A DNA stretch of 64,000 nt, taken from NCBI GenBank assembly GCA_002918705.1, contig PQKR01000003.1:62001-126000 (forward strand), given 5' to 3'. Position 1 is the stretch's first letter. Each line of letters starts with the position of its first letter. The notes below the pieces were generated by a model. It made no database searches, had not been told where the DNA came from, and saw nothing but the letters and a program-made list of their open reading frames with translations. Made by a program: the position numbers and the translations under genes. Below, piece after piece: positions 16,443 through 26,522 of this stretch. Source of the DNA: Escherichia sp. ESNIH1. GTDB taxonomy: Bacteria > Pseudomonadota > Gammaproteobacteria > Enterobacterales > Enterobacteriaceae.

Positions 16443-16772
16443 ATGAAATCGATATTAACGATCGCTGCCCTTCTACTCTCCTTCACGGCCTGCGCCGCCA
16501 GTTTCGATTGCACGAAAGCGAAAGCTGCGGACGAAAAGGCGATTTGCGCTACTCCCTCCCTGAATGACAAAGATGTTGAAATGACAACAACATACCACCT
16601 TCTACGCGGATTGTTTGCTATGGGCGTACAGGGTGATATGCAGGACGCCCAGCAGGCATGGCTTAAAAATCGACGTCAGTGCGGCGGCGATATTACCTGT
16701 CTGACCCACGCCTACAATAGCCGTTTACAGCAGCTCAATGCTATGTATGATTCTATTAATAAGCCTCTTTAG
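16443..16772 (+). CDS. Second LprI-like (DUF1311) exported protein
   Basis: A 109-residue secreted protein. Signal peptide at 1-19 (MKSILTIAALLLSFTACAA); F-T-A-C is not a canonical lipobox, so free periplasmic export is more likely than lipidation, though not certain. The mature part has the cysteine pattern and the QQAWLKNRRQCG segment of LprI-like proteins, with the end YNSRLQQLNAM. It is a diverged relative of the protein at 5859. AT-rich DNA surrounds it. ATG at 16443 follows a purine-rich AACAAGAGAT. Confidence 0.75.
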   Translation: MKSILTIAALLLSFTACAASFDCTKAKAADEKAICATPSLNDKDVEMTTTYHLLRGLFAMGVQGDMQDAQQAWLKNRRQCGGDITCLTHAYNSRLQQLNAMYDSINKPL

Positions 16773-16956
16773 ATAAACTTTTGGTTAATACTTTCCAGAA
16801 AAGTAACAGTATTAAAAAGTACTGGCATATTGTTACTCGCTGAAATTAATTAGCCAAATTATTGGATGCAATATTCACGTATTATCACTACCGCAAGGAA
16901 AGGCAGCACAGCCTGACTGTGCTTACCGTAATAGGTCTTTAATGAAAGGTAGTATG

Positions 16957-17208
16957 ATGAAAAAATTAGCAATGATGCTGGGTGCCTGTACGTTACTGGT
17001 TTGCGGTGCGGCCAGCGCAGCGAATGGTCAGGTTGCCGCTAACGCAAAATCCGCGTGCCAGGATAACCCAACGCAGTGCTCTCAGGCCAAATCTACAGCC
17101 AAAGCCACCGCGCAAAAGCAGGCCCAGGCGGCGAAAGATGCCTGTGCTAAAAATCAGTCCGCCTGCGATAACGCGAAAGCTAACGTTAAAAACGCGGCTA
17201 AAAAGTAA
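16957..17208 (+). CDS. Small exported protein with a duplicated Cys/Asn/Lys segment
   Basis: I do not recognise this family. From 16957 the product has 83 residues; Met codons at 16942 and 16954 are alternatives, but AAAGGT at 16945-16950 best spaces 16957. Signal peptide: MKKLAMMLGACTLLVCGAASA. The mature part is Ala/Lys/Gln-rich and contains two similar units, ACQDNPTQCSQAKSTAK and ACAKNQSACDNAKANVK, each with two cysteines. A GC-rich hairpin follows the gene. Periplasmic location is likely; function unknown. Confidence 0.7.
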   Translation: MKKLAMMLGACTLLVCGAASAANGQVAANAKSACQDNPTQCSQAKSTAKATAQKQAQAAKDACAKNQSACDNAKANVKNAAKK

Positions 17209-17219
17209 GCCCATCTTTA

Positions 17220-17242
17220 CGCGGTGGGTTTCCCCGCCGCGC
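17220..17242 (+). terminator. Hairpin after the small exported gene
   Basis: CGCGG pairs with CCGCG around TGGGTTTCCCCG (which can itself pair further), followed by the short T-containing tract CTTTC. A weak intrinsic terminator. Confidence 0.5.
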
Positions 17243-17281
17243 TTTCTTACCGGTCGACATGACAGAAAACAGCCATTAACT

Positions 17282-17542
17282 ATGTCCGATATTGAATCTT
17301 CAACGGTAACCGAAGCCATGCTGCTGAACGACGGTATTGCCGAAGCGCTTGAGCGTGCAGGCCTCTGGCGTCGGGCAGCCACCCGCTGGCTACATATTTT
17401 CGATCGCGTGGAGACAGATCGCGCGCGTGAACGCATTGCTCTGCGCCGGGAAGCCTGCCTGCGGATGGCAAGCAGTGCCGCAGGAAGTGAGGGTGGCCAA
17501 AAATGCCATAAGCGTCACCGCATGTTGCTGGCGATAAAGTAG
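17282..17542 (+). CDS. PerC-family regulator-like protein
   Basis: An 86-residue protein with the PerC family pattern (PF06069): AEALERAGLWRRAATRWLHIFDRVETDRARERIALRREACLRMA at about 19-62. PerC is a transcriptional activator in enteropathogenic E. coli; homologues are common in prophages and islands, and most are uncharacterised. The ATG at 17282 is chosen because it begins the family domain; the frame is open further upstream through the previous gene. The ribosome site is weak. It is 39 bases before the regulatory block of the sugar operon but probably independent of it. Confidence 0.75.
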   Translation: MSDIESSTVTEAMLLNDGIAEALERAGLWRRAATRWLHIFDRVETDRARERIALRREACLRMASSAAGSEGGQKCHKRHRMLLAIK

Positions 17543-17587
17543 CAGTTTGCTCCCCTCTCCTGCTTCCCGCCGCTCGACCTACAGACC

Positions 17588-18650
<1,063 letters not shown>

Positions 18651-18662
18651 GGCGGAGGCGCT

Positions 18663-19271
18663 ATGGGCTTAAAACAATGGGGTGTCGCGCTGATAGGGTG
18701 CACCACCCTGTTGCTGACGGCCTGCACGGTGGTGGATCTGGATGAAAACGGCAAGCCAATTATGCCTGCCGATCCAAATGCGAAACAGAGTTTCGACAAT
18801 CTGACCCCGCAGCAGATCGCGCAACAGACCTGGCAGTCCCGCGTTATGGATGCCGCTAACCAACACGCGCTGGATGCCAGCGCGTTTACCAGCCAGCTGA
18901 AAGCCGCCAGCGGCGCACCCCGGAGCGTTTTTGTTCGCCTGACCAGCCAGGTGACCGCCGTTGACGTCAGTAACCCGCGCGAGCAGAAGCTGACCTTCAC
19001 CGTCGACAACCAGCCACTGACGATCCAGCTCGGGCCGGTAATGCGCGGCAACGCCATCCGCGATGCCACCGGCTTTAAATTTGAAGACTTTACTAACCAG
19101 GTGCAGTTCGCCCAGCTCTCCCGCGCCTACAACCGCGAAGCCGCGAAGCACCTGCCGAAAATCGACGCCGGCTGGAACGGTAAACCGGCCACCGTACTGT
19201 TTGCCGTGACGCTGACCAACGGCAAAGCGCAGGACGCCGCCGCGCTGGATATCAAACAGGAGGCACAGTAA
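18663..19271 (+). CDS. DUF2291 family lipoprotein
   Basis: A 202-residue lipoprotein: the N-terminus MGLKQWGVALIGCTTLLLTACTVVDLDENGKP has a lipobox with the lipidated cysteine at about position 21. The rest follows the DUF2291 type, often found inside ribose-type ABC operons; its role there is unknown. It could help the binding protein or the permease at the membrane (inference). GGAGG precedes the ATG, 12 bases after the binding-protein gene; its TAA overlaps the ATG of the ATPase by one base. Confidence 0.85.
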   Translation: MGLKQWGVALIGCTTLLLTACTVVDLDENGKPIMPADPNAKQSFDNLTPQQIAQQTWQSRVMDAANQHALDASAFTSQLKAASGAPRSVFVRLTSQVTAVDVSNPREQKLTFTVDNQPLTIQLGPVMRGNAIRDATGFKFEDFTNQVQFAQLSRAYNREAAKHLPKIDAGWNGKPATVLFAVTLTNGKAQDAAALDIKQEAQ

Positions 19272-20797
19272 TGAGCGTTACCCCTGTTGATGACATTATT
19301 CTGCGCACGCGCGGTATCTCGATGCTCTTTCCCGGTACCGTGGCGCTGGATAACGTCGACTATAACGTCTGGCGCGGCAAGGTGAACGTCATCATTGGCG
19401 AGAACGGAGCCGGTAAATCGACGCTGATGAAGATCCTGGCCGGCGTTCAGCAGCCCAGCCTTGGCGAGATCCTGCTTAACGGCGAGCCGGTACACTTCCC
19501 AAGCACCCGCGCGGCGGCGGCCCACGGGATCGGCATGGTGCATCAGGAGCTGAACCTGTTTGAAAACCTTAACGTGGCCGAGAATATTTTCCTTGGCCGC
19601 GAGCTGCAAAAAGGCGTCGCGCCCATCAATGAGACCGAGCAGGAGCGGCGCGCCGCCGAGCTGCTGCAACGCCTCGATCAGCCCATCTCCCCGCGTGAGC
19701 TGGTGGGCAACCTCAAGGTCGGCCAGCAGCAGCTGATAGAGATTGCCAAGGCGCTGGCGGAGGATGCAGACATTCTGATCCTTGACGAGCCCACCTCGGC
19801 GCTGAGTAAAACCGAAGTGGAGATCCTGTTTCGGGTGATCCGCGAGCTGACTCGCCAGGGGGTGTCGATCATCTATATCTCGCACCGCCTGGAGGAGTTA
19901 ATGGCCATTGGCGACGTCATTACCATCCTGCGCGACGGCAAGTTCCAGGCAGAAGCGAAGGTGAAAGATATTGACGTGCCGTGGATCGTCCGCGAGATGC
20001 TCGGCAGCGATCCGGTGAGTAACTTTCTCGAGCCGGGCCGCACCTTTGGCCCTCCGTTGCTGGAGGCGGAGCATATTACCTGCGTTAATGCCGCGGGCAA
20101 TACGGTGGTTAACGACGTCAGCTTTAAGGTGCATGCCGGGGAGATCGTTGGCATTTACGGCCTGATGGGCGCCGGGCGCACCGAGCTTTTTGAGTGCCTG
20201 CTGGGCACCGAGCGTAACTACTTCGGCAAGCTATGGCTCGACAGCAAGCCGGTACCCCAGCGTTTGGCGACCGCTGACCGCATTCGGATGGGGATGAGCC
20301 TGGTACCGGAAGACCGCAAGCGGACCGGGATCTTCCCTATCTCCTCGGTGGCGAGCAACCTGACCATCGCCAGCCTGTGGCGACGCCTTCAGCGCGGGCT
20401 GACTATCGCCAGTAAAGAGGAGGATGCCGTCGTGGCGGGCACCATTGGCGATCTGTCGATTAAGGTCTCCTCGCCGGAGGTCGAGATCCAGGCGCTAAGC
20501 GGCGGCAACCAGCAGAAGGTGGTGATTGGCCGCTCGCTGCTGACTAATCCGAAGGTGCTGTTCCTCGACGAACCGACACGCGGTATTGACGTCGGCGCCA
20601 AAGCGGATGTGTTTCGCATGATGGTACAGCTCTCCCAGCAGGGGATCGCGGTGGTCTTCTCCACCTCGGATTTAAAAGAGATCATGGCGGTTTCCGACCG
20701 TATTCTGGTGATGTCCGGCGGCAAGCTTACCGCCGATATCGTTCGCGATCGGGCCGAAGAATCAGCGCTGGTCACAGCAAGTGCTCAGGGGTTTTAA
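19271..20797 (+). CDS. Sugar ABC transporter ATPase (RbsA-like, two cassettes)
   Basis: A 508-residue energy unit for the sugar importer. First cassette: Walker A GENGAGKST (about 41-49), signature around LKVGQQQLIEIAKAL and Walker B DILILDEPTSAL. Second cassette: degenerate Walker A GLMGAGRTE, canonical LSGGNQQKVVIGRSL and VLFLDEPTRGIDVG. This is the normal pattern of RbsA/MglA proteins, where one site is degenerate. It starts inside the stop codon of the lipoprotein gene (TAATG), so translation is coupled. Confidence 0.93.
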   Translation: MSVTPVDDIILRTRGISMLFPGTVALDNVDYNVWRGKVNVIIGENGAGKSTLMKILAGVQQPSLGEILLNGEPVHFPSTRAAAAHGIGMVHQELNLFENLNVAENIFLGRELQKGVAPINETEQERRAAELLQRLDQPISPRELVGNLKVGQQQLIEIAKALAEDADILILDEPTSALSKTEVEILFRVIRELTRQGVSIIYISHRLEELMAIGDVITILRDGKFQAEAKVKDIDVPWIVREMLGSDPVSNFLEPGRTFGPPLLEAEHITCVNAAGNTVVNDVSFKVHAGEIVGIYGLMGAGRTELFECLLGTERNYFGKLWLDSKPVPQRLATADRIRMGMSLVPEDRKRTGIFPISSVASNLTIASLWRRLQRGLTIASKEEDAVVAGTIGDLSIKVSSPEVEIQALSGGNQQKVVIGRSLLTNPKVLFLDEPTRGIDVGAKADVFRMMVQLSQQGIAVVFSTSDLKEIMAVSDRILVMSGGKLTADIVRDRAEESALVTASAQGF

Positions 20798-20798
20798 G

Positions 20799-21887
20799 AT
20801 GAAAACAGTCCAATCGGCAGCGTTAACGCCGCGCGGCGCAGCGTCGCTCTCTCGTGAAAACATTCTTCTTATTCTGTTAAAGCTACGTACCTTTATTGCC
20901 CTTTTTCTGATCGTCGGCTTCTTCACCGTGATGGTGCCGGGATTCCTGTCGGCAGGCAGCATGGTGATCATGATTAAGCACATCGCCATCAACGCGTTTC
21001 TGGCGCTGGGGATCACCTTCGTGATAATCACCGCGGGAATCGATCTCTCTATCGGTGCAACGCTGGGCCTGTGCGGGATGATCGCCGGGTGGATGATCAC
21101 CAAAGGTATTGTGCTGCCGATGTTTGGTATCGCTATCTTTCCCAGCGTCTGGGTAATCGTCCCGGTGGTGCTGCTGATCGGCGCGCTGATTGGCGCGGCC
21201 AACGGCTGGATCATTACCCGCTATAACGTCGCCCCCTTTATCTGTACCCTTGGCACCATGTACGTGCTGCGCGGCGCGGCGATGCTCACCTCCGATGGGC
21301 AGACCTTCCCCGGACTCTCCGGAAACCCGCTGCTGGGCAATACCGGCTTTGATGAGATTGGGGCCGGATCGCTATTCGGTATTCCGTGGGCGATCTGGAT
21401 GATGATCGCGCTGGCGCTCATTATTGCCTACGTGGCTCGCCGCCTGCCCTTTGGCCGCCACGTCTATGCCATTGGCGATAACGAGCGCGCCGCCGAACTC
21501 TCCGGCGTCAAGGTTAAACAGGTTAAGATTCTGGTCTATATGCTCTCCGGCCTGTGTGCGGCGATTGCCGGGATTGTGGTCTCCGCACAGCTGGTAGCCA
21601 GCCATCCGGCCAACGGCACCGCCTTTGAGATGAACGCTATCGCAGCGGTGGTGCTTGGCGGTACCTCGCTGGCGGGCGGGCGCGGCACCATTCTCGGCAC
21701 GCTGATCGGCGCCTTCGTCATCGGTTTCCTGGCCGATGGGCTGGTGATGATGGGCGTTAGCGAATTCTGGCAGATGGTCATTAAAGGCATCGTCATTATC
21801 GTGGCGGTCATCATCGACCAGATGCAGAACCGCATGCAGCAGAAAGCCGCCGTAGTGGCGCAGAAAGCGGTGATGGAGGGCAAATAG
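20799..21887 (+). CDS. Sugar ABC transporter permease (RbsC-like)
   Basis: A 362-residue inner-membrane permease of the ribose/galactose branch, with 8-10 hydrophobic segments and the conserved GITFVIITAGIDLSIGATLGL and AIAAVVLGGTSLAGGRGTILGTLIGAF. The start at 20799 directly follows the ATPase stop (TAAGATG) and is preferred to an in-frame Met at 20781 inside the ATPase gene. A strong hairpin follows the stop. Confidence 0.92.
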   Translation: MKTVQSAALTPRGAASLSRENILLILLKLRTFIALFLIVGFFTVMVPGFLSAGSMVIMIKHIAINAFLALGITFVIITAGIDLSIGATLGLCGMIAGWMITKGIVLPMFGIAIFPSVWVIVPVVLLIGALIGAANGWIITRYNVAPFICTLGTMYVLRGAAMLTSDGQTFPGLSGNPLLGNTGFDEIGAGSLFGIPWAIWMMIALALIIAYVARRLPFGRHVYAIGDNERAAELSGVKVKQVKILVYMLSGLCAAIAGIVVSAQLVASHPANGTAFEMNAIAAVVLGGTSLAGGRGTILGTLIGAFVIGFLADGLVMMGVSEFWQMVIKGIVIIVAVIIDQMQNRMQQKAAVVAQKAVMEGK

Positions 21888-21900
21888 CGTCTCGCTCTCT

Positions 21901-21927
21901 CTTCCCGGGCGGTACACGCCCGGGAAG
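21901..21927. terminator. Bidirectional hairpin between permease and SorC regulator genes
   Basis: CTTCCCGGGCG and CGCCCGGGAAG form a perfect 11-bp stem around GTACA between two converging genes. There is no long T-run. Confidence 0.65.
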
Positions 21928-21934
21928 AGGCAGA

Positions 21935-22885
21935 TTACTTCTTCATCAGGCTGCGGGCAGTGGCGAAGTCGGTAATTAATACATCGATGTAGTTCCCCTC
22001 TAGCGCGCCGCGAATGGCGTTGCTTTTCTCTAAGCCTCCCGCCAGGGCAATAACGTGCTGGCAGGCGCGCATCTGCGCCAGTTCCATGCCGATTACCGGA
22101 TCTTCCTCCTGGTTCAGCACCGGATTGCCCGCCGCATCGTAGTAGTGCAGGCAAATATCCCCTACCGCACCGCGCTCGGCCAGCAGGGTCAGCATCTCTT
22201 CGTTGTAGTAGTTGCCCGAATTTTTCAGCAGCTGGGATGGCTCCAGCTCGCCGATGCCGACGATGGCAACATCCACCTCGTCAAATTTCGCCACTGCCGC
22301 CGCCACGTCCGGGCTGTTGACCAGCCGGGCGCGCTCCTCCACCGAGTGCTCAATGCTCTGGGAAGGCAGCAGCCACGCCGGGCAGCCCAGGTGGGCCGCC
22401 AGCTGCTGGGTAAGAATAGTGGCCTGCACGTTGCCGTTGGGGCCGACGCCCCCCAGCAGCTGGATCACCCCTGCTGCGCGGATATTCTGCGGATGCATCT
22501 CATCCACCATACAGCGAATGGTGCTGCTCCACGAGGAGATGCCCACCAGGTCTTCTGGCCGGACGCGGGTTTCAACATAGTGCGCCGCCGCGCTGCCAAT
22601 AGCGTGTTTAAGCTGCCCGTTGCTGGCGCTCTCGCCAACATCCACTACGATGGCCTGACGAATGCCGTAGCGCTCTTCAATGGCCTTCTCCAGCTCGACA
22701 AAAATATTGGTCGGCTGAACCACGGTGATTTTCACCAGGCCCTCTTTCTGACAGCGCGTCAGCGCGCGTGAGACAAATGATTGTGACAGGTGCAGCAGTG
22801 AGGCGATTTCAGACTGCTTTCTGTTTTCGCTGTAATAGAGCGTGGCGATCTTCACCAGCAAGCGTTGTTCATCCTGCTTCGACAT
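21935..22885 (-). CDS. SorC/DeoR-type sugar-binding transcriptional regulator
   Basis: A 316-residue regulator: N-terminal HTH at about 15-55 (LLVKIATLYYSENRKQSEIASLLHLSQSFVSRALTRCQKEGLV) and a C-terminal sugar-phosphate-isomerase-like effector domain (VGISSWSSTIRCMVDEM, VVGIGELEPS). The start at 22885 is chosen because AGGGGA precedes it; an upstream in-frame Met (22945) has no ribosome site. It lies between the ABC operon and the divergent isomerase gene, and the two share a duplicated control sequence, so it most likely controls both. The effector is presumably the sugar or its phosphate. Confidence 0.88.
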   Translation of the reverse strand: MSKQDEQRLLVKIATLYYSENRKQSEIASLLHLSQSFVSRALTRCQKEGLVKITVVQPTNIFVELEKAIEERYGIRQAIVVDVGESASNGQLKHAIGSAAAHYVETRVRPEDLVGISSWSSTIRCMVDEMHPQNIRAAGVIQLLGGVGPNGNVQATILTQQLAAHLGCPAWLLPSQSIEHSVEERARLVNSPDVAAAVAKFDEVDVAIVGIGELEPSQLLKNSGNYYNEEMLTLLAERGAVGDICLHYYDAAGNPVLNQEEDPVIGMELAQMRACQHVIALAGGLEKSNAIRGALEGNYIDVLITDFATARSLMKK

Positions 22886-22973
22886 AACATTCCCCTTGAT
22901 TTTATGTCTGTTATTTTTATGCATACCTGAATAGATAACAAGCACGCCCTGATTTTTGCTTGATGAAGCAACT

Positions 22974-23084
22974 GTGATCGTTTTCTCCTTTCTCAGAAAA
23001 TTGCCTGCACACCTCGTGACAAAGGGAAAAGTAGCGCATATCTTACTCTCATGAATAATAAATCATAAATGAATATATATTCAA
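22974..23084 (+). promoter_or_regulatory. Second copy of the two-block control region, before the isomerase gene
   Basis: Block A starts GTGATCGTTTTCTCC at 22974; block B carries ATGAATAATAAATCAT (23051-23066), identical to the copy before the ABC operon, and the perfect 14-bp palindrome TGAATATATATTCA (23070-23083). Spacing between blocks is 77 bases here and 74 in the other copy. Confidence 0.75.
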
Positions 23085-23107
23085 GAGAGATTACTGGAGA
23101 GAGAGCA

Positions 23108-24526
23108 ATGTCCCGAATTCCGCAGAACCTCACCCTGGGCGTCATTATCGGCAACCGTGGGTTTTTCCCCAGCTATCTGGTCGCTGAAGCGCGCGAACAG
23201 GCCACGGCGCTCTTTGCCCGGCTGGGTATCAACACGATTATGCTTGACGATACGCAGACCGAGCTGGGCGGGGTCGAAACCCGCCAGGATGCGAAGATCT
23301 GTGCCGAGCTGTTCCGCACCCACCGGGATGAGATCCACGGCGTGGTGGTGCTGCTGCCTAACTTTGGCGATGAGAAAGCGGTGGCTGAAACCCTGCGCCT
23401 CTCGGGGCTCAACGTCCCGGTGCTGATCCAGGCCGAGGAGGACAATCTCGATAAGATGGGGCTGGCGACCCGCCGGGACAGCTTCTGCGGCAAGATCTCC
23501 CTCTGCAACAACCTGCGCCAGTACGGCATCCCTTTTACCCTGACTACCCAGCATGTCTGTGCCCTCAGCGGCGAGGTATTTGAAAAAGATCTCCGTCGCT
23601 TCGAGCAGATCTGCCGCGTGGTGAGCAGCATGCGCGGCGTACGCGTCGGCGCCATCGGTGCTCGCCCGGCCGGGTTCAACACCGTGCGCTACAGCGAGAA
23701 ACTGCTTGAGCGGCTGGGTATCGCCGTTGAGACGCTGGACCTCTCCGAGGTCTTTACCCGGGTTAAGCAGCTGCGCGATGATGATATTCGCGTCGATGAG
23801 AAGCGCCGCCTGCTGCTCGATAACGCTGACGCCAGTGGGATCCCGGCAGACAAGATTGTCACGATGGCGAAGCTGTTCGTGGTGATCAGCGAATGGGTCA
23901 TCGCCAACGACATCGACACCACCGCCATCCAGTGCTGGACCTCGTTGCAGGAGAACCTTGGCATCAACGTCTGCTCGATTATGAGCATCATGTCCGGACA
24001 GCTGATGCCCAGCGCCTGCGAGGTGGATGTGATGGGTGCGCTCTCAATGTACGCCCTCGCCAGCAGCAATATGAGCCCGGCGTCGATTGCCGACTGGAAC
24101 AACAACTTTGGCGACGATCGTGACAAGTGCGTGCTGTTCCACTGCGGCAACTTCGCGGCGGCCAGCCTTGAGGACCCGCATATGGGCACCGCCGATATTA
24201 TCGGCACTACCGTCGGGAAAGAGAACACCTGCGGGGCGGTGCATGGTCGCCTGAAGAGCGGGAACCTGACCTACTTCCGTCTGAGCACGGACGATCTCAC
24301 CGGCGAGATCAAGGCCTACGTCGGCGAGGGCCAGTCGGTGGACGATCCGCTGGATACCGTCGGCTGCCGGGCGGTAATTCAGGTCCCGCACCTGGAGAAC
24401 CTGCTGGCCTGGATCTGCCGCAACGGCTTCGAGCATCACGTGGCCATGAACCACTCCGCCAGCGCCGAGATTTTGCAGGAGGCCTTCACGCGCTACCTCG
24501 GGGTCAGCACCTATCTGCACCGGTAG
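23108..24526 (+). CDS. L-fucose/L-arabinose isomerase-family protein
   Basis: A 472-residue protein of the fucose-isomerase-like family (COG2407), which interconverts aldoses and ketoses using a divalent metal. Family features: N-terminal NRGFFPSYLVAEAR, central IQCWTSLQENLGINVCSIMSIMSGQLMPSACEVDVMGALSMYAL (with metal-ligand type Glu/Asp) and C-terminal HCGNFAAA and HHVAMNHSAS. It is shorter than FucI (591) and AraA (500). The start at 23108 follows GGAGAGAG; the upstream in-frame Met (23069) falls inside the operator palindrome. No kinase or aldolase gene is adjacent, so the downstream steps must be encoded elsewhere. Confidence 0.85.
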   Translation: MSRIPQNLTLGVIIGNRGFFPSYLVAEAREQATALFARLGINTIMLDDTQTELGGVETRQDAKICAELFRTHRDEIHGVVVLLPNFGDEKAVAETLRLSGLNVPVLIQAEEDNLDKMGLATRRDSFCGKISLCNNLRQYGIPFTLTTQHVCALSGEVFEKDLRRFEQICRVVSSMRGVRVGAIGARPAGFNTVRYSEKLLERLGIAVETLDLSEVFTRVKQLRDDDIRVDEKRRLLLDNADASGIPADKIVTMAKLFVVISEWVIANDIDTTAIQCWTSLQENLGINVCSIMSIMSGQLMPSACEVDVMGALSMYALASSNMSPASIADWNNNFGDDRDKCVLFHCGNFAAASLEDPHMGTADIIGTTVGKENTCGAVHGRLKSGNLTYFRLSTDDLTGEIKAYVGEGQSVDDPLDTVGCRAVIQVPHLENLLAWICRNGFEHHVAMNHSASAEILQEAFTRYLGVSTYLHR

Positions 24527-24537
24527 GATGAGGGTTA

Positions 24538-24622
24538 TGCCGGGCGGCGCTGCGCCTGCCCGGCCTACGGCACGGAGAAATTTGTTGCCTCGTAGGCCCG
24601 GTAAGCGCAGCGCCACCGGGCA
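24538..24622. repeat. BIME: two inverted REP hairpins
   Basis: TGCCGGGC...GCCCGGCCTAC (24538-24567) and its inverted relative GTAGGCCCGGT...ACCGGGCA (24592-24622). They separate the converging isomerase and COG0523 genes and match the REP type seen at 5773 and 48373. Confidence 0.88.
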
Positions 24623-24639
24623 GTTTCAGGTGTAAAAAG

Positions 24640-25863
24640 TTACTCCTCGAACCAGCCGTCAATCGGGTCGTCATAGCCTGCCCAGCGCTGCGGCCCCTCG
24701 GCCATCTCCCGATCCGTCAGCAGGGCGGCATCCAGCTGCGCCCGCAGCCGCGCCTCGTCCATCTCCATCCCGATAAACACCAGCTCCTGACGGGCATCCC
24801 CGACCCCCTCAAGCCAGTTGGCCATAATAAACTGCAACGACGCCTCATCTACCGGCCAGCGCTCACGGGGAGTGCTCGCCCACCAGCTTCCCGCCAGACC
24901 CTGACGCGCTACGCCCCCCGCATGGGACCAGGAGCCGGCAAACTCTGGCCGGCTAGCGAGCCAGAAGTAGCCTTTTGAGCGCACCACACCGGTCAGCTCG
25001 TTCTCCAGCACCCGTGCAAAACGGGCCGGGTGGAACGGCCGCCGGGCGCGGTAAGCAAAGCTTGTGATGCCATACTCCTCCGTCTCCGGGGTATGCTCTC
25101 CGCGTAGCTCCTTGAGCCAGCCCGGCGACTGGGCGGCTTTGGCGAAATCAAACAGGCCGGTATTCAGTACCTCGCTAAGCGGCACCTGGCCGAATTGCGC
25201 AGCGACTATTTTCGCCCCCGGGTTGAGGGAGCGCAGAATAGCCAGTAGCCTGCGCTGCTGCTCGTCGTTAATCAGGTCGATCTTGTTAATTACCAGCACA
25301 TCACAAAACTCAACCTGTTCGATCAGCAGATCCACCACGCTACGGGTATCGTCCTCCCCTAATGATTCACCCCGCGAGTGGATGCTCTCTTCCGAGCCGT
25401 AGTCGTTAAGAAAGTTAAAGGCATCGATGACGGTAACCATTGTATCGAGGCGCGCCACGTCCGCGAGGCTTCGCCCCTCGTCGTCGGCAAAGGTAAAGGT
25501 CTCCGCCACCGGAAGCGGCTCGGCGATGCCGGTAGACTCGATGACCAGCTGATCAAAACGCCCCTCCCGCGCCAGGCGGTTGACTTCAATAAGGAGATCC
25601 TCCCGCAGCGTGCAGCAGATGCAGCCGTTGCTCATCTCCACCAGTTTCTCGTCGGTGCGCGACAGCTCGGCCCCGCCGTCCCTTACCAGCGCGGCGTCAA
25701 TATTGACTTCAGACATATCGTTAACGATAACCGCCACGCGTCTGCTCTCCCGATTGTTCAAAATGTGGTTAAGCAGCGTGGTCTTCCCTGCGCCCAAAAA
25801 ACCAGACAGGACGGTAACCGGTAGTCTCTTCGCTTCGCCTGTGTTAATGCGTGTTTCTGCCAT
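24640..25863 (-). CDS. COG0523 GTPase, Zur-controlled zinc metallochaperone type
   Basis: A 407-residue G3E-family GTPase (CobW/YeiR/ZNG1 group). Walker [10 protein letters not shown] at 21-29, the zinc site GCICC with C81, C83 and C84, IESTGIAEP, and NKIDLI, followed by a C-terminal CobW domain ending [15 protein letters not shown] and others. These proteins are thought to move zinc or another metal into client enzymes under shortage. A Zur box sits 24 bases upstream. ATG at 25863 is preferred to GTG at 25872 because AGGGTG is then well spaced. Confidence 0.88.
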   Translation of the reverse strand: MAETRINTGEAKRLPVTVLSGFLGAGKTTLLNHILNNRESRRVAVIVNDMSEVNIDAALVRDGGAELSRTDEKLVEMSNGCICCTLREDLLIEVNRLAREGRFDQLVIESTGIAEPLPVAETFTFADDEGRSLADVARLDTMVTVIDAFNFLNDYGSEESIHSRGESLGEDDTRSVVDLLIEQVEFCDVLVINKIDLINDEQQRRLLAILRSLNPGAKIVAAQFGQVPLSEVLNTGLFDFAKAAQSPGWLKELRGEHTPETEEYGITSFAYRARRPFHPARFARVLENELTGVVRSKGYFWLASRPEFAGSWSHAGGVARQGLAGSWWASTPRERWPVDEASLQFIMANWLEGVGDARQELVFIGMEMDEARLRAQLDAALLTDREMAEGPQRWAGYDDPIDGWFEE

Positions 25864-25886
25864 TTCGCTCACCCTGTGTTATTTTA

Positions 25887-25905
25887 GAAATGTTATAACA
25901 TAACA
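25887..25905 (-). promoter_or_regulatory. Zur box
   Basis: GAAATGTTATAACATAACA matches the enteric Zur operator core GAAATGTTATANTATAACA in all but one position. It lies directly before the COG0523 gene, so zinc shortage should induce that gene. Confidence 0.85.
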
Positions 25906-26006
25906 AAAGCGAGCGTTAAAGCATGGAGATAGCGAAGCAGGATGGAGTAAGAAAAAATCGAGGCGTGTGGGGCATCGGCACAGAGCGAAGCGACGATAAC
26001 CGTGGT

Positions 26007-26273
26007 TCAGTGGATCGTTTTACTGCTAGTAAGGTATTCGTTACCTACCTGAAAGCTGCCGTACTCCGAGGATTGCGCCATAAGGCTGCTTTGTACCTCA
26101 ATAATGGCGTTGGTGCATGCCTGCTTTCTGAATGCCATCTTTTCTGAAACGGCCATACACTGCAGTTTTTCTATCAAACTGTATGGCGTAATGGGATCGC
26201 CTTCGCTAAAAAGAGCAAGAATGGCTTCTCCCAGCACAATATCAGTCAATCTTTTATCATCAAATCTAGTCAT
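26007..26273 (-). CDS. Small YmgB/AriR-like protein
   Basis: An 88-residue cytoplasmic protein. The stretch VLGEAILALFSEGDPITPYSLIEKLQCM resembles the core of the YmgB/AriR/YcgZ family (biofilm and acid-stress connectors in E. coli), but the match is by eye and modest. The coding region is richer in A+T than its neighbours. The ribosome site before 26273 is weak. It stands alone between the COG0523 gene and the SDR gene; 26274-26522 shows no other feature. Confidence 0.55.
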   Translation of the reverse strand: MTRFDDKRLTDIVLGEAILALFSEGDPITPYSLIEKLQCMAVSEKMAFRKQACTNAIIEVQSSLMAQSSEYGSFQVGNEYLTSSKTIH

Positions 26274-26522
26274 ATCTGTGCCAGTTGCTTCTTTTGCCGG
26301 GTATCTTAATACGGTACGACGCTAAATAATCGAGCCCGCATTGTACAGGGTTTTCATCTATCACAACCCGATTTTCAGACTCCAACTCCCCACATTGATC
26401 AGGTAGTTTCAGTTATGGTGATACCGAAAAAATATCTATGGCAAAAAGGTACCTCCGATAGTGTAGACGGCATCCCCATTTCTGCCAGAGCCCGCAGCAG
26501 GATCCTCTGGTGCGATCGTTAT

